Shown piece after piece: positions 19,640 to 31,101 of a DNA stretch of 64,000 bases. Source of the DNA: Pseudoxanthomonas wuyuanensis (lineage in GTDB: Bacteria > Pseudomonadota > Gammaproteobacteria > Xanthomonadales > Xanthomonadaceae); assembly GCF_900215535.1 (NCBI RefSeq), contig NZ_OCND01000006.1:272381-336380 (forward strand), in the 5' to 3' direction. How positions within the stretch are numbered: position 1 is the stretch's first letter; each line of letters opens with the position of its first letter. A program made the position numbers and the translations under genes. The notes beneath the pieces are model-generated. The model was not told where the DNA came from, did not search any database, and worked only from the letters and a program-made list of their open reading frames with translations.

Positions 19640-21322
19640 CTATTTGCGGCCGCTGCGCCAGATCGAAATCAGAATCCCCACCCCACCCAGCGCCGCGCCA
19701 ATGAAGCCCAGCACGCCCAGGGTCGGCCAGCCCCTCCCGCCGCCACTGCTGCCGGCATGCATCACGATGGACGAGCCGATGATCAGCGCCGCAGTCACCA
19801 CCCCCAGGGTCAACCGGTTGGCGGCGTGATTGACCTGATCGCCGAACGGCTTCAGCGTGGGCACGTCGATTTCCATGTGCAGCTTGCCGCGGCGCGCGTT
19901 GCGCAGCAGCTGTCCCAGGTCCTTGGGCAGGCGCATCAGCAGATCCGTGGCGCTGCCCAGCGCACGCCAGCCGCGCCGGATCATGACCCCGGGGGAGTGC
20001 CGCCGCAGCAGGGTCGTCTCCAGGAACGGTCGCGCCTCGGCGGCCATGTCGAAATCCGGGTCCAGTTGCCTGCCCAGGCCCTCCAGGGTGACGAAGGTCT
20101 TGATCATCAGCGCCAGATCCGGCGGCAGGGCCAGATTGTGATCGCGCAGGATCAGCGTCACGTCCTGCAGCATTGCCCCCAGGCTGAGCTGTTTCAGCGG
20201 CACGCCGCGGTACTGGTCCACGAAGGCATCGGTATCGGCCTGCAGGCGCTGTTCGTTGATGTCGGCAGCACCGTCGGTCCAGTCCAGCAACACCTCGATC
20301 ACCGCATCGGCATCGTGCGCCGCCAGGCCGTGCAGCAATTGCGCGATCTGGAACCGGCGCTGTTCGGACAATCGTCCGATCATGCCGAAGTCGATCAGGC
20401 CTATGCGGTTGCCCGGCAGGAAAAAGATATTGCCCGGGTGCGGATCGGCGTGGAAGAAACCGTCCTCCAGCACCATCTTCAGGATGGTTTCGGCGCCGCG
20501 CCGCGCCAACAGTTTGCGGTCCAGCCCGGCAGCGTCGGCCACGTCCAGATCGCAGGCTGAAATGCCGTCGACGAACGCCTGCACATTGAGCCGCTCGCCG
20601 GTCCATTGCCAATAAACGCCGGGGATGACGATTTCAGGGCGGTCCACGAAATTCTGCGCGATGCGCTCGGCATTGCGGCACTCGGCGGCGAAGTCCAGTT
20701 CGCGCCGCAGCGACAGGGTGAACTGGTGCACCACTTCGCGCGGCCGGTAGCGCTGCAGGTCGGGCGCCTGCGCTTCGACGATTTCCGCCATGCGCGACAG
20801 CAGGCGCAGATCCGCTTCGATGATCTTGCGGATGCCCGGCCGCCGCACCTTCAGGATCACCGCCGTGCCGTCGGCCAGCCACGCCCGGTGCGCCTGCGCC
20901 AACGACGCCGCCGCCAGCGGCACCTGGTCGATGCGGGCGAACACGTTCTCCGGTTCCTCGCCCAGGTCCTCGCACAGTTGCGGGTGGATCTGCGCGTAGT
21001 CCAGCGCCGGCGCGGCGTTCTGCAGCTTGCCGAACTCGAGTATCCATTCCGGCGGAAACAGATCCACGCGGGTGGCCAGCACCTGCCCCAGTTTGACGAA
21101 GGTCGGCCCCAGATCCTCCATGGCGCGCCGCACCCGGGTAGGCGCATCCAGCGTCGACAGTTCCTCGATGGTCTGCCAGTGCAGCACCTGCCCGGCCTTC
21201 TCCAGCGCGCCGGACATGCCGACCCGATGCACCAGATCGCCAAAGCCGTAGCGGATCAGGATGGAGGCGATCTGATGGACGCGTCCGAGATCGCGGATGG
21301 CGCCAAGGGTTTCCCACAACAT
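19640..21322 (-). CDS. ubiB: UbiB/ABC1 (ADCK) family atypical kinase
   Basis: Membrane-associated kinase-like protein required for ubiquinone synthesis. It is 560 residues. Family motifs are the KxGQ motif in [11 protein letters not shown], the Ala-rich loop [21 protein letters not shown] with the catalytic Asp/Asn, and LIDFGM. Two hydrophobic helices at the C-terminus ([16 protein letters not shown] and [17 protein letters not shown]) anchor it to the membrane. It is divergent from mutS and not inside a ubiE-ubiJ-ubiB operon. This, with its closer resemblance to the AarF-like orphan type, leaves some doubt about the exact symbol. Confidence 0.85.
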   Translation of the reverse strand: MLWETLGAIRDLGRVHQIASILIRYGFGDLVHRVGMSGALEKAGQVLHWQTIEELSTLDAPTRVRRAMEDLGPTFVKLGQVLATRVDLFPPEWILEFGKLQNAAPALDYAQIHPQLCEDLGEEPENVFARIDQVPLAAASLAQAHRAWLADGTAVILKVRRPGIRKIIEADLRLLSRMAEIVEAQAPDLQRYRPREVVHQFTLSLRRELDFAAECRNAERIAQNFVDRPEIVIPGVYWQWTGERLNVQAFVDGISACDLDVADAAGLDRKLLARRGAETILKMVLEDGFFHADPHPGNIFFLPGNRIGLIDFGMIGRLSEQRRFQIAQLLHGLAAHDADAVIEVLLDWTDGAADINEQRLQADTDAFVDQYRGVPLKQLSLGAMLQDVTLILRDHNLALPPDLALMIKTFVTLEGLGRQLDPDFDMAAEARPFLETTLLRRHSPGVMIRRGWRALGSATDLLMRLPKDLGQLLRNARRGKLHMEIDVPTLKPFGDQVNHAANRLTLGVVTAALIIGSSIVMHAGSSGGGRGWPTLGVLGFIGAALGGVGILISIWRSGRK

Positions 21323-21472
21323 GATCGGTATCCGCTCCAGTCAGGCCGCTCTGCCGTTGGCAGGCAACGGTGCAAGCCTACACCAGGGCGCGTCGTCCGT
21401 CGGGTCGCCTTCCCGAAGCGGCATCCGCTGCCGCTTTCCGGCACAATGCCGCAAGCGCAGACGTACGGTTCT
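21323..21472. promoter_or_regulatory. Divergent promoter region of ubiB and mutS
   Basis: A 150-bp spacer between the divergently read ubiB and mutS genes. Both promoters must lie here. I could not pick out a clear -35/-10 pair; the mutS ribosome site is weak for both candidate starts (21446 and 21473). Confidence 0.35.
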
Positions 21473-24097
21473 ATGAGCACCGAGAAGACACCCGAGCACA
21501 CCCCGCTGATGAAGCAATTCTTCAGCGCCAAGTCCGAATACCCCGACCTGCTGCTGTTCTTTCGCATGGGCGACTTCTACGAGTTGTTCTACGACGACGC
21601 GCGCAAGGCGGCAAGGCTGCTGGACATCACCCTGACCCAGCGCGGCAGTTCGGGCGGCGCGCCGATTCCGATGGCTGGCGTGCCGGTGCATGCCTACGAA
21701 GGCTACCTGGCGCGGCTGGTCGCGATGGGCGAATCGGTCGCCGTATGCGAGCAGATCGGCGACCCGGCGCTGGCCAAAGGCCTGGTCGAGCGCAAGGTGG
21801 TGCGGGTGGTCACCCCCGGCACGGTGACCGACGAGGCGCTGCTCAACGAGCGCCGCGACACCTTGCTGATGGCGGTGGCGCGCAAAGGTTCGGCTTCCAG
21901 GGGCTGGCGCTACGGACTGGCGTGGGCGGATCTGGCCGGCGGGCGCTTCCTGGTCAACGAAGTCGACAGCGACGACGCGCTGGAGGCCGAGCTGTCGCGG
22001 CTGGAACCGGCCGAACTGCTGCTGCCGGACGAGGACGGCTGGCCGCCGTTCCTGCAGCAGCGCAATAGCATCCGCCGGCGCGCACCATGGCTGTTCGATG
22101 CCGACAGCGGCCGCCGCCAGTTGCTGCAGTTCTTCGCTCTGCGCGATCTGTCCGGCTTCGGCATCGACGGCGGCGCATTCGGTAAAAGCGGACTGGCGAT
22201 CGCCGCCGCCGGCGCGCTGCTGGGCTATGTCGAGGAAACCCAGAAGCAGCGCCTGCCGCACCTGACCGCCATCGTGGTCGAATCGGCCAGCGACGCCATC
22301 GCGATGAACGCGGCCACCCGCCGCCATCTGGAACTGGACACGCGCATCGATGGCGACGCCGGGAATACCCTGCTTGGCGTGCTCGATTCCACCATCACTC
22401 CGATGGGCGGACGCCTGCTGCGGCGCTGGCTGCACCGGCCGCTGCGCGACCGCAATGCGCTCGGCCAGCGCCACCAGGCGGTGGCCACGCTGCTGGAGCA
22501 AGGCGCCGACGCCGGACTGCGCGAGCGTTTCCGCGCATTGGGCGATCTGGAGCGCATTCTGACCCGGGTGGCATTGCGCTCGGCGCGGCCGCGCGACCTG
22601 TCGACGCTGCGCGACGGTCTTGCCCTGCTGCCCGACCTCCGCACGCTGCTGGCGCCGCTGGACTCGCCGCGCCTGCAGGCGCTGGCCAAGGACCTGGGCG
22701 AACACGCCGAAACCGCGCACCTGCTGGCATCGGCGGTGGCCGAACAACCGCCGTTGAAACTCAGCGACGGCGGCGTGATCGCCGCCGACTATGATGCCGA
22801 ACTGGATGAATTGCGGCAGCTCAGCAGCAATGCCGACCGCTTCCTGCTGGATCTGGAAGTCCGCGAACGCGAGAGCAGCGGCATACCGACACTGAAGGTC
22901 GGCTACAACCGCGTGCACGGTTACTACATCGAGATCAGCAAGGGCCAGGCCGGCCGCGCGCCGGTCCACTACACCCGCCGGCAAACCCTGACCAACGCCG
23001 AGCGCTACATCACCGAGGAACTGAAAAGCTTCGAGGACAAGGTGCTGTCGGCGCGCGAGCGCGCACTTTCGCGGGAAAAGCTGCTGTACGAAGGATTGCT
23101 GGATGAACTCAACGCCAACCTGGAGCCGCTGAAACGCTGTGCCGCCGCGCTCAGCGAACTGGACGTACTGGCCGGTTTTGCCGAACGCGCGCAGGCGCTG
23201 GACTGGTCGGCGCCGGAACTGCGCGACGAACCCGGCTTGCATATCCAGCGCGGCCGCCATCCGGTGGTCGAGGCGGTCCGCAAGGAACCGTTCGAACCCA
23301 ACGATCTGGTGCTTGGCGGACACGATGGCGACGCAGAACGACCGCGCATGCTGGTCATTACCGGCCCCAACATGGGCGGCAAGAGCACCTACATGCGCCA
23401 GAACGCGCTGATCGTGCTGCTGGCGCACATCGGCAGCTTCGTGCCGGCGGCGCGCGCGGTCATCGGCCCGATCGATCGCATCCTGACCCGCATCGGCGCC
23501 GGCGACGATCTGGCGCGCGGCCAATCCACCTTCATGGTCGAAATGGCCGAGACCAGCTACATCCTGCATCACGCCACCGCGCAATCGCTGGTGCTGATGG
23601 ACGAAATCGGCCGCGGCACCTCCACCTACGACGGCCTGGCGCTGGCCGATGCGGTGGCGCGCCATCTGGCCGCGGTCAACCGCTGCTACACCCTGTTCGC
23701 GACGCATTACTTCGAACTGACCGCGCTGTCCGAGCCAGGCAGCGGCATCGCCAACGTGCACCTGGATGCGGTTGAGCATGGCGATACGCTGGTGTTCATG
23801 CACGCAGTCAAAGAAGGCGCCGCAGACCGCAGTTTCGGCCTGCAGGTGGCGGCATTGGCCGGCCTGCCGAAAACCACGCTGCAGCAGGCACGGCGGCGGC
23901 TGGCCGAACTGGAACAGCGCGGCCGCGAAACCCACGCCGCCGGAATGTCGCCGCAGTCGCTGGACCAGCCGCAGCAGATCGGCCTGTTCGCGCCGGCGCC
24001 TTCGGCCGCGCAGGAAGCGCTGGCCGCACTGGATCCGGACGAACTGACGCCCAAGCAGGCGCTGGAAGCGCTGTACCGGCTCAAATCCCTGCTTTAG
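21473..24097 (+). CDS. mutS: DNA mismatch repair protein MutS
   Basis: Recognises mismatches and starts methyl- or MutL-directed repair. It is about 874 residues. The mismatch-binding Phe-x-Glu motif is in RMGDFYELF (Phe35, Glu37). The ABC-type ATPase has Walker [10 protein letters not shown] near residue 630, then [11 protein letters not shown] (signature) and [15 protein letters not shown] (Walker B), then the ATHYFELT region. The C-terminal tetramer helix is present. An alternative ATG at 21446 would add nine residues; I prefer 21473 by alignment to the family N-terminus. Confidence 0.97.
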   Translation: MSTEKTPEHTPLMKQFFSAKSEYPDLLLFFRMGDFYELFYDDARKAARLLDITLTQRGSSGGAPIPMAGVPVHAYEGYLARLVAMGESVAVCEQIGDPALAKGLVERKVVRVVTPGTVTDEALLNERRDTLLMAVARKGSASRGWRYGLAWADLAGGRFLVNEVDSDDALEAELSRLEPAELLLPDEDGWPPFLQQRNSIRRRAPWLFDADSGRRQLLQFFALRDLSGFGIDGGAFGKSGLAIAAAGALLGYVEETQKQRLPHLTAIVVESASDAIAMNAATRRHLELDTRIDGDAGNTLLGVLDSTITPMGGRLLRRWLHRPLRDRNALGQRHQAVATLLEQGADAGLRERFRALGDLERILTRVALRSARPRDLSTLRDGLALLPDLRTLLAPLDSPRLQALAKDLGEHAETAHLLASAVAEQPPLKLSDGGVIAADYDAELDELRQLSSNADRFLLDLEVRERESSGIPTLKVGYNRVHGYYIEISKGQAGRAPVHYTRRQTLTNAERYITEELKSFEDKVLSARERALSREKLLYEGLLDELNANLEPLKRCAAALSELDVLAGFAERAQALDWSAPELRDEPGLHIQRGRHPVVEAVRKEPFEPNDLVLGGHDGDAERPRMLVITGPNMGGKSTYMRQNALIVLLAHIGSFVPAARAVIGPIDRILTRIGAGDDLARGQSTFMVEMAETSYILHHATAQSLVLMDEIGRGTSTYDGLALADAVARHLAAVNRCYTLFATHYFELTALSEPGSGIANVHLDAVEHGDTLVFMHAVKEGAADRSFGLQVAALAGLPKTTLQQARRRLAELEQRGRETHAAGMSPQSLDQPQQIGLFAPAPSAAQEALAALDPDELTPKQALEALYRLKSLL

Positions 24098-24154
24098 CAG
24101 GTTGCTGATAAGGCACATCCTGTACGTGTTTTCCGCGGCGATGGCGGCGGCCAC

Positions 24155-24202
24155 GGCATCGGCATCGGTATCGGTATCGGCGTTGGCGTTGGCGTTGGCG
24201 TT
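24155..24202. repeat. Hexanucleotide tandem repeat downstream of mutS
   Basis: Eight direct hexamers in three blocks: GGCATC twice, GGTATC twice, GGCGTT four times, followed by a degenerate GGCGAC. The staggered block structure suggests slippage expansion of diverging units. The period keeps any reading frame open. Confidence 0.9.
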
Positions 24203-24319
24203 GGCGACGATGAAATGCTGGACAAGCACGCCGGTACCACACTGGCGTAACGGGCCTGGCGTATCTTTGCCGCAGCCTCACCCTCCTCCGGGATGATGGT
24301 GATGGCTGCCATCGAGTCG

Positions 24320-24356
24320 ATAGACACTTGCTATCGAAGCATTCGCTACAAACGAT
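24320..24356. promoter_or_regulatory. Probable OxyR binding site upstream of katG
   Basis: Four tetramers spaced by seven bases: ATAG-N7-CTAT-N7-TTCG-N7-CGAT. The first two match the OxyR consensus ATAG-N7-CTAT-N7-ATAG-N7-CTAT exactly and the last two only partly. Position and spacing fit peroxide control of katG and the small gene before it. OxyR control of katG is established in Xanthomonas; binding here is inferred. Confidence 0.65.
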
Positions 24357-24419
24357 TTTCATAAATCGTTGGCCGCACCTAGTCTGCTCACTGTTCACTG
24401 CGAAGAGGATGAGCCAGCC

Positions 24420-24584
24420 ATGAGCAAGCCCATCAAGCATCATCCCGAACCCTCCGAACCGCCGCAGACCGCCGCTTCAGGCGCCTCGCCTGCGGACACG
24501 CCGCGTACGCCCGCCCGTGTGCCCGCCGCGGCACCGATGCTGGCGCGCCACCCATCCGCACCGCGGTCCCGGCACCTGGCCTAG
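24420..24584 (+). CDS. Small Pro/Ala-rich hypothetical protein upstream of katG
   Basis: Frame of 54 residues starting [16 protein letters not shown], rich in Pro, Ala, Ser and Arg, with no signal peptide or membrane segment. It lies between the OxyR-like site and katG and ends 84 bp before the katG start, so it could be cotranscribed with katG. A GAGG sits 11 bases upstream of the ATG, rather far. I do not recognise it. It may be a genuine small protein, a leader, or chance coding in GC-rich DNA. Confidence 0.4.
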   Translation: MSKPIKHHPEPSEPPQTAASGASPADTPRTPARVPAAAPMLARHPSAPRSRHLA

Positions 24585-24614
24585 CGGCCATCGAGAACGC
24601 TCATTCATCAGTAA

Positions 24615-26921
<2,307 letters not shown>

Positions 26922-27223
26922 TTTCCCGGCGCGAAGCGGGCAGCAAAGCCGCTATCGCCATGGGAACGTCCAGCACGGGCCAATGCGAGCGCCGCATACC
27001 TCCCCAGGTGTGCGGCGCTTTCACTGGCGCGGCCGCATCCCGGTGGCTTCCAACCGCCGGGCGGCTGGTCAAGCCGGGATCCCCTTTTCTTCAACTACCA
27101 GGCAGCCATATGGCTTCCGGCGAAAGCCGGAATGACGGCTTGTTCAGCCTTGCGTTGAAGCGCTTGCCGCAGCGGGTGGTCGATTGGCGCGGACCTCGGC
27201 TTCGCCAATCAGGGCAAGACGGT
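26922..27223. other. Intergenic region between katG and hslR
   Basis: A 302-bp space where katG and hslR converge. No gene is supported. Near 27117-27137 a short palindromic motif (CCGGCGAAAGCCGG followed by AATGACG) resembles the REP-like elements scattered in Xanthomonadaceae genomes. I see no clear T-run terminator for katG. Confidence 0.45.
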
Positions 27224-27631
27224 TCATAGCGCGTCGATGTCGCCCAATGCGCGGATCAGCCGGCGCGCGCGTTTGTCCGGCTTGGAAAGCGGCGCCTGGT
27301 AACCGGTGCGTTCGGCGCGCCGCTGCGCGATGGCCGCTTCGCGCGCAGCGCGCGAGGTTTCCGTCTCCAGGTAGAGCTTCTGCGCCTGCGCCGCCGGGCC
27401 GCGCTGTTCGCTCAGCGCCAGCACCTGGATTTGGAAACGTTCCTCTCCGCGGACGATGTTCAGCACATCGCCGATACGGACCGCGCGCGAGGGTTTGGCG
27501 CGCTGTCCGCCGATTTCGATCTTGCCGGTTTCCACCGCCTGCTTGCCCAGGCTGCGCGTCTTGAAGAAGCGCGCCGCCCAAAGCCAGATGTCCAGTCGTA
27601 CTTGTGCGGTTGCCGGTTCTTTGGTGTTCAC
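27224..27631 (-). CDS. hslR: Heat-shock protein 15 (Hsp15), S4-domain RNA-binding protein
   Basis: Binds stalled 50S subunits carrying nascent chains and helps recycle them. It is 135 residues, as usual for Hsp15. The N-terminal S4 RNA-binding domain reads VRLDIWLWAARFFKTRSLGKQAVETGKIEIGG and continues to VRIGDVLNIVRG. The C-terminus is Lys/Arg-rich (KPDKRARRLIRAL). It stands alone downstream of the ribosomal rplS operon on the same strand, after a terminator. Confidence 0.9.
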   Translation of the reverse strand: MNTKEPATAQVRLDIWLWAARFFKTRSLGKQAVETGKIEIGGQRAKPSRAVRIGDVLNIVRGEERFQIQVLALSEQRGPAAQAQKLYLETETSRAAREAAIAQRRAERTGYQAPLSKPDKRARRLIRALGDIDAL

Positions 27632-27700
27632 GGGTATCGCCTGAATTCTTCTTGGGCTCTGGTTGCTGCCGGACCTTGCCGCGGCGCTGGCGCAAACGCA

Positions 27701-27724
27701 AACGGCCGCCCGAAGGCGGCCGTT
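27701..27724 (-). terminator. Terminator of the rpsP-rimM-trmD-rplS operon
   Basis: Perfect 10-bp stem AACGGCCGCC-cgaa-GGCGGCCGTT with a stable tetraloop, 24 bp downstream of rplS. On the minus strand the downstream bases include short T-rich sequence. It probably ends the ribosomal operon before hslR. Confidence 0.8.
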
Positions 27725-27747
27725 GCGATGCTGCGGATGCGCCGGAA

Positions 27748-28158
27748 TTATTCGGCGGCGGCGGCAGCGGCCAGACGCGCCTTCTTGGCAGCGGCATTGG
27801 CGGCCAGGTCTTCCTTGATGCGGGCGGCCTTGCCTTCCAGATCGCGCAGGTAGTACAGCTTGCCGGCGCGGACCTTGCCGCGGCGCTTCACTTCGACCGA
27901 ATCGATGGTGGCGCTGTGGGTCTGGAACACGCGCTCAACGCCGTAGCCGTGCGAAATCTTGCGCACGGTGAAGGCCGAGTTGAGGCCGGCATTCTTCTTG
28001 CCGATGACCACGCCTTCATACGCCTGCACGCGCTCGCGGTTGCCTTCCTTGACCTTGACGTTGACGACGACGGTGTCGCCAGGGCCGAACGCAGGCAGTT
28101 CGCGCTGGATCTGGGCGGCTTCGAATTCCGCGACGATGGATTTGTTGAGACTGCTCAT
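27748..28158 (-). CDS. rplS: 50S ribosomal protein L19
   Basis: Protein at the 30S-50S interface of the ribosome. It is 136 residues. The hallmark bL19 core reads [35 protein letters not shown], then [18 protein letters not shown] and [24 protein letters not shown]. It has an Ala/Lys-rich C-terminal extension. The start is the ATG at 28158 (MSSLNK); longer upstream frames are non-coding. It is the last gene of the rpsP-rimM-trmD-rplS operon. Confidence 0.97.
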   Translation of the reverse strand: MSSLNKSIVAEFEAAQIQRELPAFGPGDTVVVNVKVKEGNRERVQAYEGVVIGKKNAGLNSAFTVRKISHGYGVERVFQTHSATIDSVEVKRRGKVRAGKLYYLRDLEGKAARIKEDLAANAAAKKARLAAAAAAE

Positions 28159-28280
28159 GGTGGCACCGTATGTATGGGCGTGGGTGTGTCGTTCGACAAC
28201 AGAAACTGATGCAGTCGCCGGATTGCGCTGCACGATATTGTTATGGGGTACCCCGGCCATAGGCCTGGGAGCCGGGTATC

Positions 28281-29054
28281 TTACTGATTTTTATCGCCGC
28301 TGGCTAGCGTGGCGTGCCGCCATTGCTGCCGGAACTCCTCCAGCAGAGCCCGGTCGGCCTTGGACAGGGCCGCCTCGTCCAGCAGGTCCGGGCGCCGCAG
28401 CCAGGTCCGGCCCAGCGCCTGCTGGCGGCGCCAGCGGGCGATGGCGGCATGATCGCCTGAACGCAGCACCGCCGGCACCTCGCCCAGCGCGTGGCTGGCC
28501 GGATGGGTGTAATGCGGGCAGTCCAGCAGGCCATCGCCTTCGAAGCTGTCCTGAACGGCTGATTCGGCGTCGTTCAGGGCGCCCTCCTGCAACCGTGCCA
28601 CCGCGTCGATGACCACGGCCGCAGCCAGTTCGCCGCCGGACAGCACGTAGTCGCCGATGGAGATTTCCTCGTCGACCTCGGCGGCCAGCAAGCGCTCGTC
28701 GACGCCTTCGTAACGGCCGCACAGCAGGATCAGCCGCGGCAGCGCCGCCAGTTCCCGCACTTTGGCCTGGGTCAACGGCCGCCCCTGCGGACTCAGGTAG
28801 ATGACCGGCGCCGGCGCTTCATCGGCCGCACGCGCCGCCGACAGGCAGGCCTGCAGCGGCTCGATCATCATCACCATGCCGGGCCCGCCGCCGAACGGGC
28901 GGTCGTCCACCCGCCGGTAGCCGCCTGCGGCGTAGTCGCGGGGGTTCCAGCCGTGCGTGCTCAGCAGGCCGCGCTCCTGCGCGCGCCCGACCACGCCAAC
29001 GCCCGCGCATTGCGCAATGAACTCGGGAAACAGGCTGACGATATCGATGCGCAT
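28281..29054 (-). CDS. trmD: tRNA (guanine-N1)-methyltransferase TrmD
   Basis: Methylates G37 of tRNAs to prevent frameshifting. It is 257 residues with the SPOUT trefoil-knot fold. Motifs are [13 protein letters not shown] at the N-terminus, [27 protein letters not shown] and [16 protein letters not shown]. The start ATG at 29054 matches the family N-terminus exactly. It is encoded between rimM and rplS. Confidence 0.97.
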   Translation of the reverse strand: MRIDIVSLFPEFIAQCAGVGVVGRAQERGLLSTHGWNPRDYAAGGYRRVDDRPFGGGPGMVMMIEPLQACLSAARAADEAPAPVIYLSPQGRPLTQAKVRELAALPRLILLCGRYEGVDERLLAAEVDEEISIGDYVLSGGELAAAVVIDAVARLQEGALNDAESAVQDSFEGDGLLDCPHYTHPASHALGEVPAVLRSGDHAAIARWRRQQALGRTWLRRPDLLDEAALSKADRALLEEFRQQWRHATLASGDKNQ

Positions 29055-29172
29055 GGGGCAAGGGATGGGAAACGAAAATGAGGAGTGAGGAACGAGGGAA
29101 AGCGTAAGGCAAAAGCACGGGAGCGGACGCGTGCGTCCGCGACACGCGTTTCTCACTCCTCTTCACTCGCTT

Positions 29173-29700
29173 CTAGAACTCCGGATCCCAGTCCACGGTG
29201 ACGACGCCGGCGTCGAAATCCACCGACTTGACGAAATCGGGTTCGACGAACGGAATCAGCCGTTCGCGTTCGCCGCTGGCCACCAGCACATCGTTGGCGC
29301 CGGTCGAAAACAGGTGCGATACCCGGCCGAAATCGACGCCTTCGGCATTGACCACGCGCAGGCCTTCCAAGTCCACCCAGTAGAACTCGCCCGGCCTGGG
29401 CGGCGGCAGCGCCGAACGCGGCACCAGGATCTCGGTCCCGCGCAGTGCCTCGACCGCATCGCGATCCTCCACGCCCGGGAATGTCGCCACCAGATGCTTG
29501 CCGGAGGGCTTGCCGCGGGCGCCGGCGAACTCGCGTTCAACACCGGCGGCATTGCGCAGGATCCACGGCTGGTAGCGGAAAATCGCCTCGCGCGGCTCGG
29601 TCCACGACTCGATCTTGATCTGGCCGCGCACGCCAAAAGCGCCCACTATCCGCCCCAGCAGAATGGTTTTCCGCTGGTCCGGGGGGCGCTGGGTATCCAT
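29173..29700 (-). CDS. rimM: Ribosome maturation factor RimM
   Basis: Assists 16S rRNA processing and assembly of the 30S head by binding S19. It is 175 residues. The N-terminal RimM domain reads [22 protein letters not shown]. The C-terminal PRC-barrel contains [15 protein letters not shown] and [17 protein letters not shown], ending VDWDPEF. It sits 40 bp after rpsP and before trmD, the standard operon order. Confidence 0.96.
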   Translation of the reverse strand: MDTQRPPDQRKTILLGRIVGAFGVRGQIKIESWTEPREAIFRYQPWILRNAAGVEREFAGARGKPSGKHLVATFPGVEDRDAVEALRGTEILVPRSALPPPRPGEFYWVDLEGLRVVNAEGVDFGRVSHLFSTGANDVLVASGERERLIPFVEPDFVKSVDFDAGVVTVDWDPEF

Positions 29701-29740
29701 GAAAGGGCTGTGGCCGCGCGTTCGGGCGCGGCCGCCGCGA

Positions 29741-29998
29741 TCAGGCCGCGGCCTTGACCTTGGCCGCTTCCTTGTACAGGCTGCGGACCTTCTCGGTCAT
29801 CTGGGCGCCATGGCCGACCCAATGGTCGACGCGGGCGATGTCCAGCTCGACGCGCTTTTCGTTACCGGCGGCGACCGGGTTGTAGTAGCCCACACGCTCG
29901 ATGTTGCGGCCGTCGCGCGCGCTGCGCACGTCGGTGACGATGATGTGGTAGAACGGGCGCTTCTTGGCGCCGCCACGGGTAAGGCGAATCTTGACCAT
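29741..29998 (-). CDS. rpsP: 30S ribosomal protein S16
   Basis: Small 30S assembly protein of 85 residues. The conserved core reads [20 protein letters not shown], then [21 protein letters not shown] and [18 protein letters not shown]. It ends in an Ala/Lys-rich tail. It is the first gene of rpsP-rimM-trmD-rplS on the minus strand. The start ATG at 29998 matches the family. Confidence 0.97.
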   Translation of the reverse strand: MVKIRLTRGGAKKRPFYHIIVTDVRSARDGRNIERVGYYNPVAAGNEKRVELDIARVDHWVGHGAQMTEKVRSLYKEAAKVKAAA

Positions 29999-30097
29999 TG
30001 CGTTGTTTTCCAGTGTTGCCCAGTCGCCAGAATGGCGCGGTAAGCCGACAATTGTAAGCCATTGAAAGCTTGAAGGAAACCCAGGCGGCACCGGCCC

Positions 30098-30186
30098 GTG
30101 GGAGCGACGTGAGTCGCGATGGGGCTTCACCGGGAAGCCGTCGCGGCTTGACCAGCCATTTGGCTGTTGAGAGCCATCGCTCCTAC
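30098..30186. repeat. Imperfect palindromic REP-like element
   Basis: Begins GTGGGAGCGACGTGAGTCGCGA and ends with ATCGCTCCTAC, with a secondary GCTTCACC-type hairpin inside. It is a degenerate relative of the perfect palindrome at 31014-31088. Such GTAGGAGCGAC elements are common between genes in Xanthomonadaceae. It sits between the pabC-like gene and rpsP. Confidence 0.7.
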
Positions 30187-30198
30187 AGCGGCGGCGGC

Positions 30199-31005
30199 CT
30201 AAACCGGCTGCCAGGGTTGCTGCGCCAGAGCCGCCGCCAACCGCTCCATCAGCGCCTGGTCCTGGGCCAGGGCCAGGCCGTCGATACCCAGCACCGGCTG
30301 TACGCCACTGGCGTTGGCGGCGAAGGCGGCCCGGAAGCCCCCCGCCTCGGCCAGGCCGACCGGCCGTCGCAGCTGGGCGACCCCAAGCTGCTCCAGCCCG
30401 GCCTGCAGCAATTGTTCGGTCACCCCGCGCAACGCCGGGGCCTGTGGCCAGACCACCCGCTCGCCATCCCAGAAGCCGATGTTCCAGATCGAGCCTTCGG
30501 CAATGCTCCCGTCGGCGGCGACGAACAGCGCATCGTCGAAACCGTCCCGCAGCGCCAGCCGGCGGTAATGGAACAGCGGAAAGGTCCCTACATGCTTGAT
30601 GTGCGGCAGCGGGCGGACAAACGGGTACGACTTCGCCTTCAGCGGCGGCTTGGCGGACGGTGCCGGCGGCGACAGCGAAACCAGCAGGTCCGGGACGAAA
30701 GAACCATCCGGATGGCGGTAATCGAAACCGCGGGCGAATACGGTGAGCCGCAGCGAACAGTCTTCGGCGCCGCCGGCTTCCAGCGCGTTGCGCAGTTCGG
30801 CCAGGATGCGCCCGGCCGCCAGTTCGGCATCGAACAGCTCGCGGGTGGCGTTCTGCAACCGGCGCAGATGCAGATCCAGCCCCTGCACCGCGCGGCCACG
30901 CACCTGCATCGAGCTGAAATGGCCGTAGTTGGTCAGCGCCAGCGCGCGCAGATCGTCGGCGCTGGCCGCTTGGCCGTTGAGAAATGCGCTGGACATGTTC
31001 TCCAT
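30199..31005 (-). CDS. Class IV aminotransferase (aminodeoxychorismate lyase-like)
   Basis: Pyridoxal-phosphate enzyme of the branched-chain aminotransferase/aminodeoxychorismate lyase fold, 268 residues. The likely cofactor lysine is Lys137 in [29 protein letters not shown] matches the class IV cofactor-binding segment, and [11 protein letters not shown] follows. It may supply p-aminobenzoate for folate as PabC, or act as a related transaminase of unknown substrate. The neighbourhood (ffh on one side, rpsP on the other) gives no pathway clue. The start could be Met1 (31005) or Met4. Confidence 0.75.
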   Translation of the reverse strand: MENMSSAFLNGQAASADDLRALALTNYGHFSSMQVRGRAVQGLDLHLRRLQNATRELFDAELAAGRILAELRNALEAGGAEDCSLRLTVFARGFDYRHPDGSFVPDLLVSLSPPAPSAKPPLKAKSYPFVRPLPHIKHVGTFPLFHYRRLALRDGFDDALFVAADGSIAEGSIWNIGFWDGERVVWPQAPALRGVTEQLLQAGLEQLGVAQLRRPVGLAEAGGFRAAFAANASGVQPVLGIDGLALAQDQALMERLAAALAQQPWQPV

Positions 31006-31013
31006 CCCCTATG

Positions 31014-31088
31014 GTAGGAGCGACGTCAGTCGCGATGCGGCTTCAACTGGGAGACGAAAGAAAGCATCGCGACTGACGTCGCTCCTAC
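31014..31088. repeat. Perfect palindromic intergenic repeat
   Basis: Two 24-bp arms are exact reverse complements (31014-31037, GTAGGAGCGACGTCAGTCGC then GATG, and 31065-31088), separated by 27 bp. The element fills the 96-bp gap between ffh and the class IV aminotransferase gene. It could fold into a long hairpin in the mRNA. It belongs to the same GTAGGAGCGAC family as 30098-30186. Confidence 0.9.
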
Positions 31089-31101
31089 GGGAAGGCTATG
31101 C

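Larger units (their letters stand above)
24098..24419. other. Intergenic region between mutS and the katG locus
   Basis: A 322-bp stretch without a supported gene. It holds a hexanucleotide tandem repeat at 24155-24202 and an OxyR-like site at 24320-24356. A short plus-strand frame across the repeat could give a small hydrophobic peptide of alternating Ala with Ser, Val or Leu. Its only start is a non-ATG codon next to the mutS stop, so I do not call it. Confidence 0.5.

Noticed and set aside
21341..24229. Long minus-strand frame opposite mutS
   Set aside because: mutS is intact with all catalytic motifs. The antisense product is low-complexity and lacks any domain; the hexamer repeat only extends it.
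24102..24296. Small hydrophobic peptide gene across the hexamer repeat
   Set aside because: Its only start is a TTG-type codon next to the mutS stop, without a ribosome site. The alternating residues are a by-product of the repeat.
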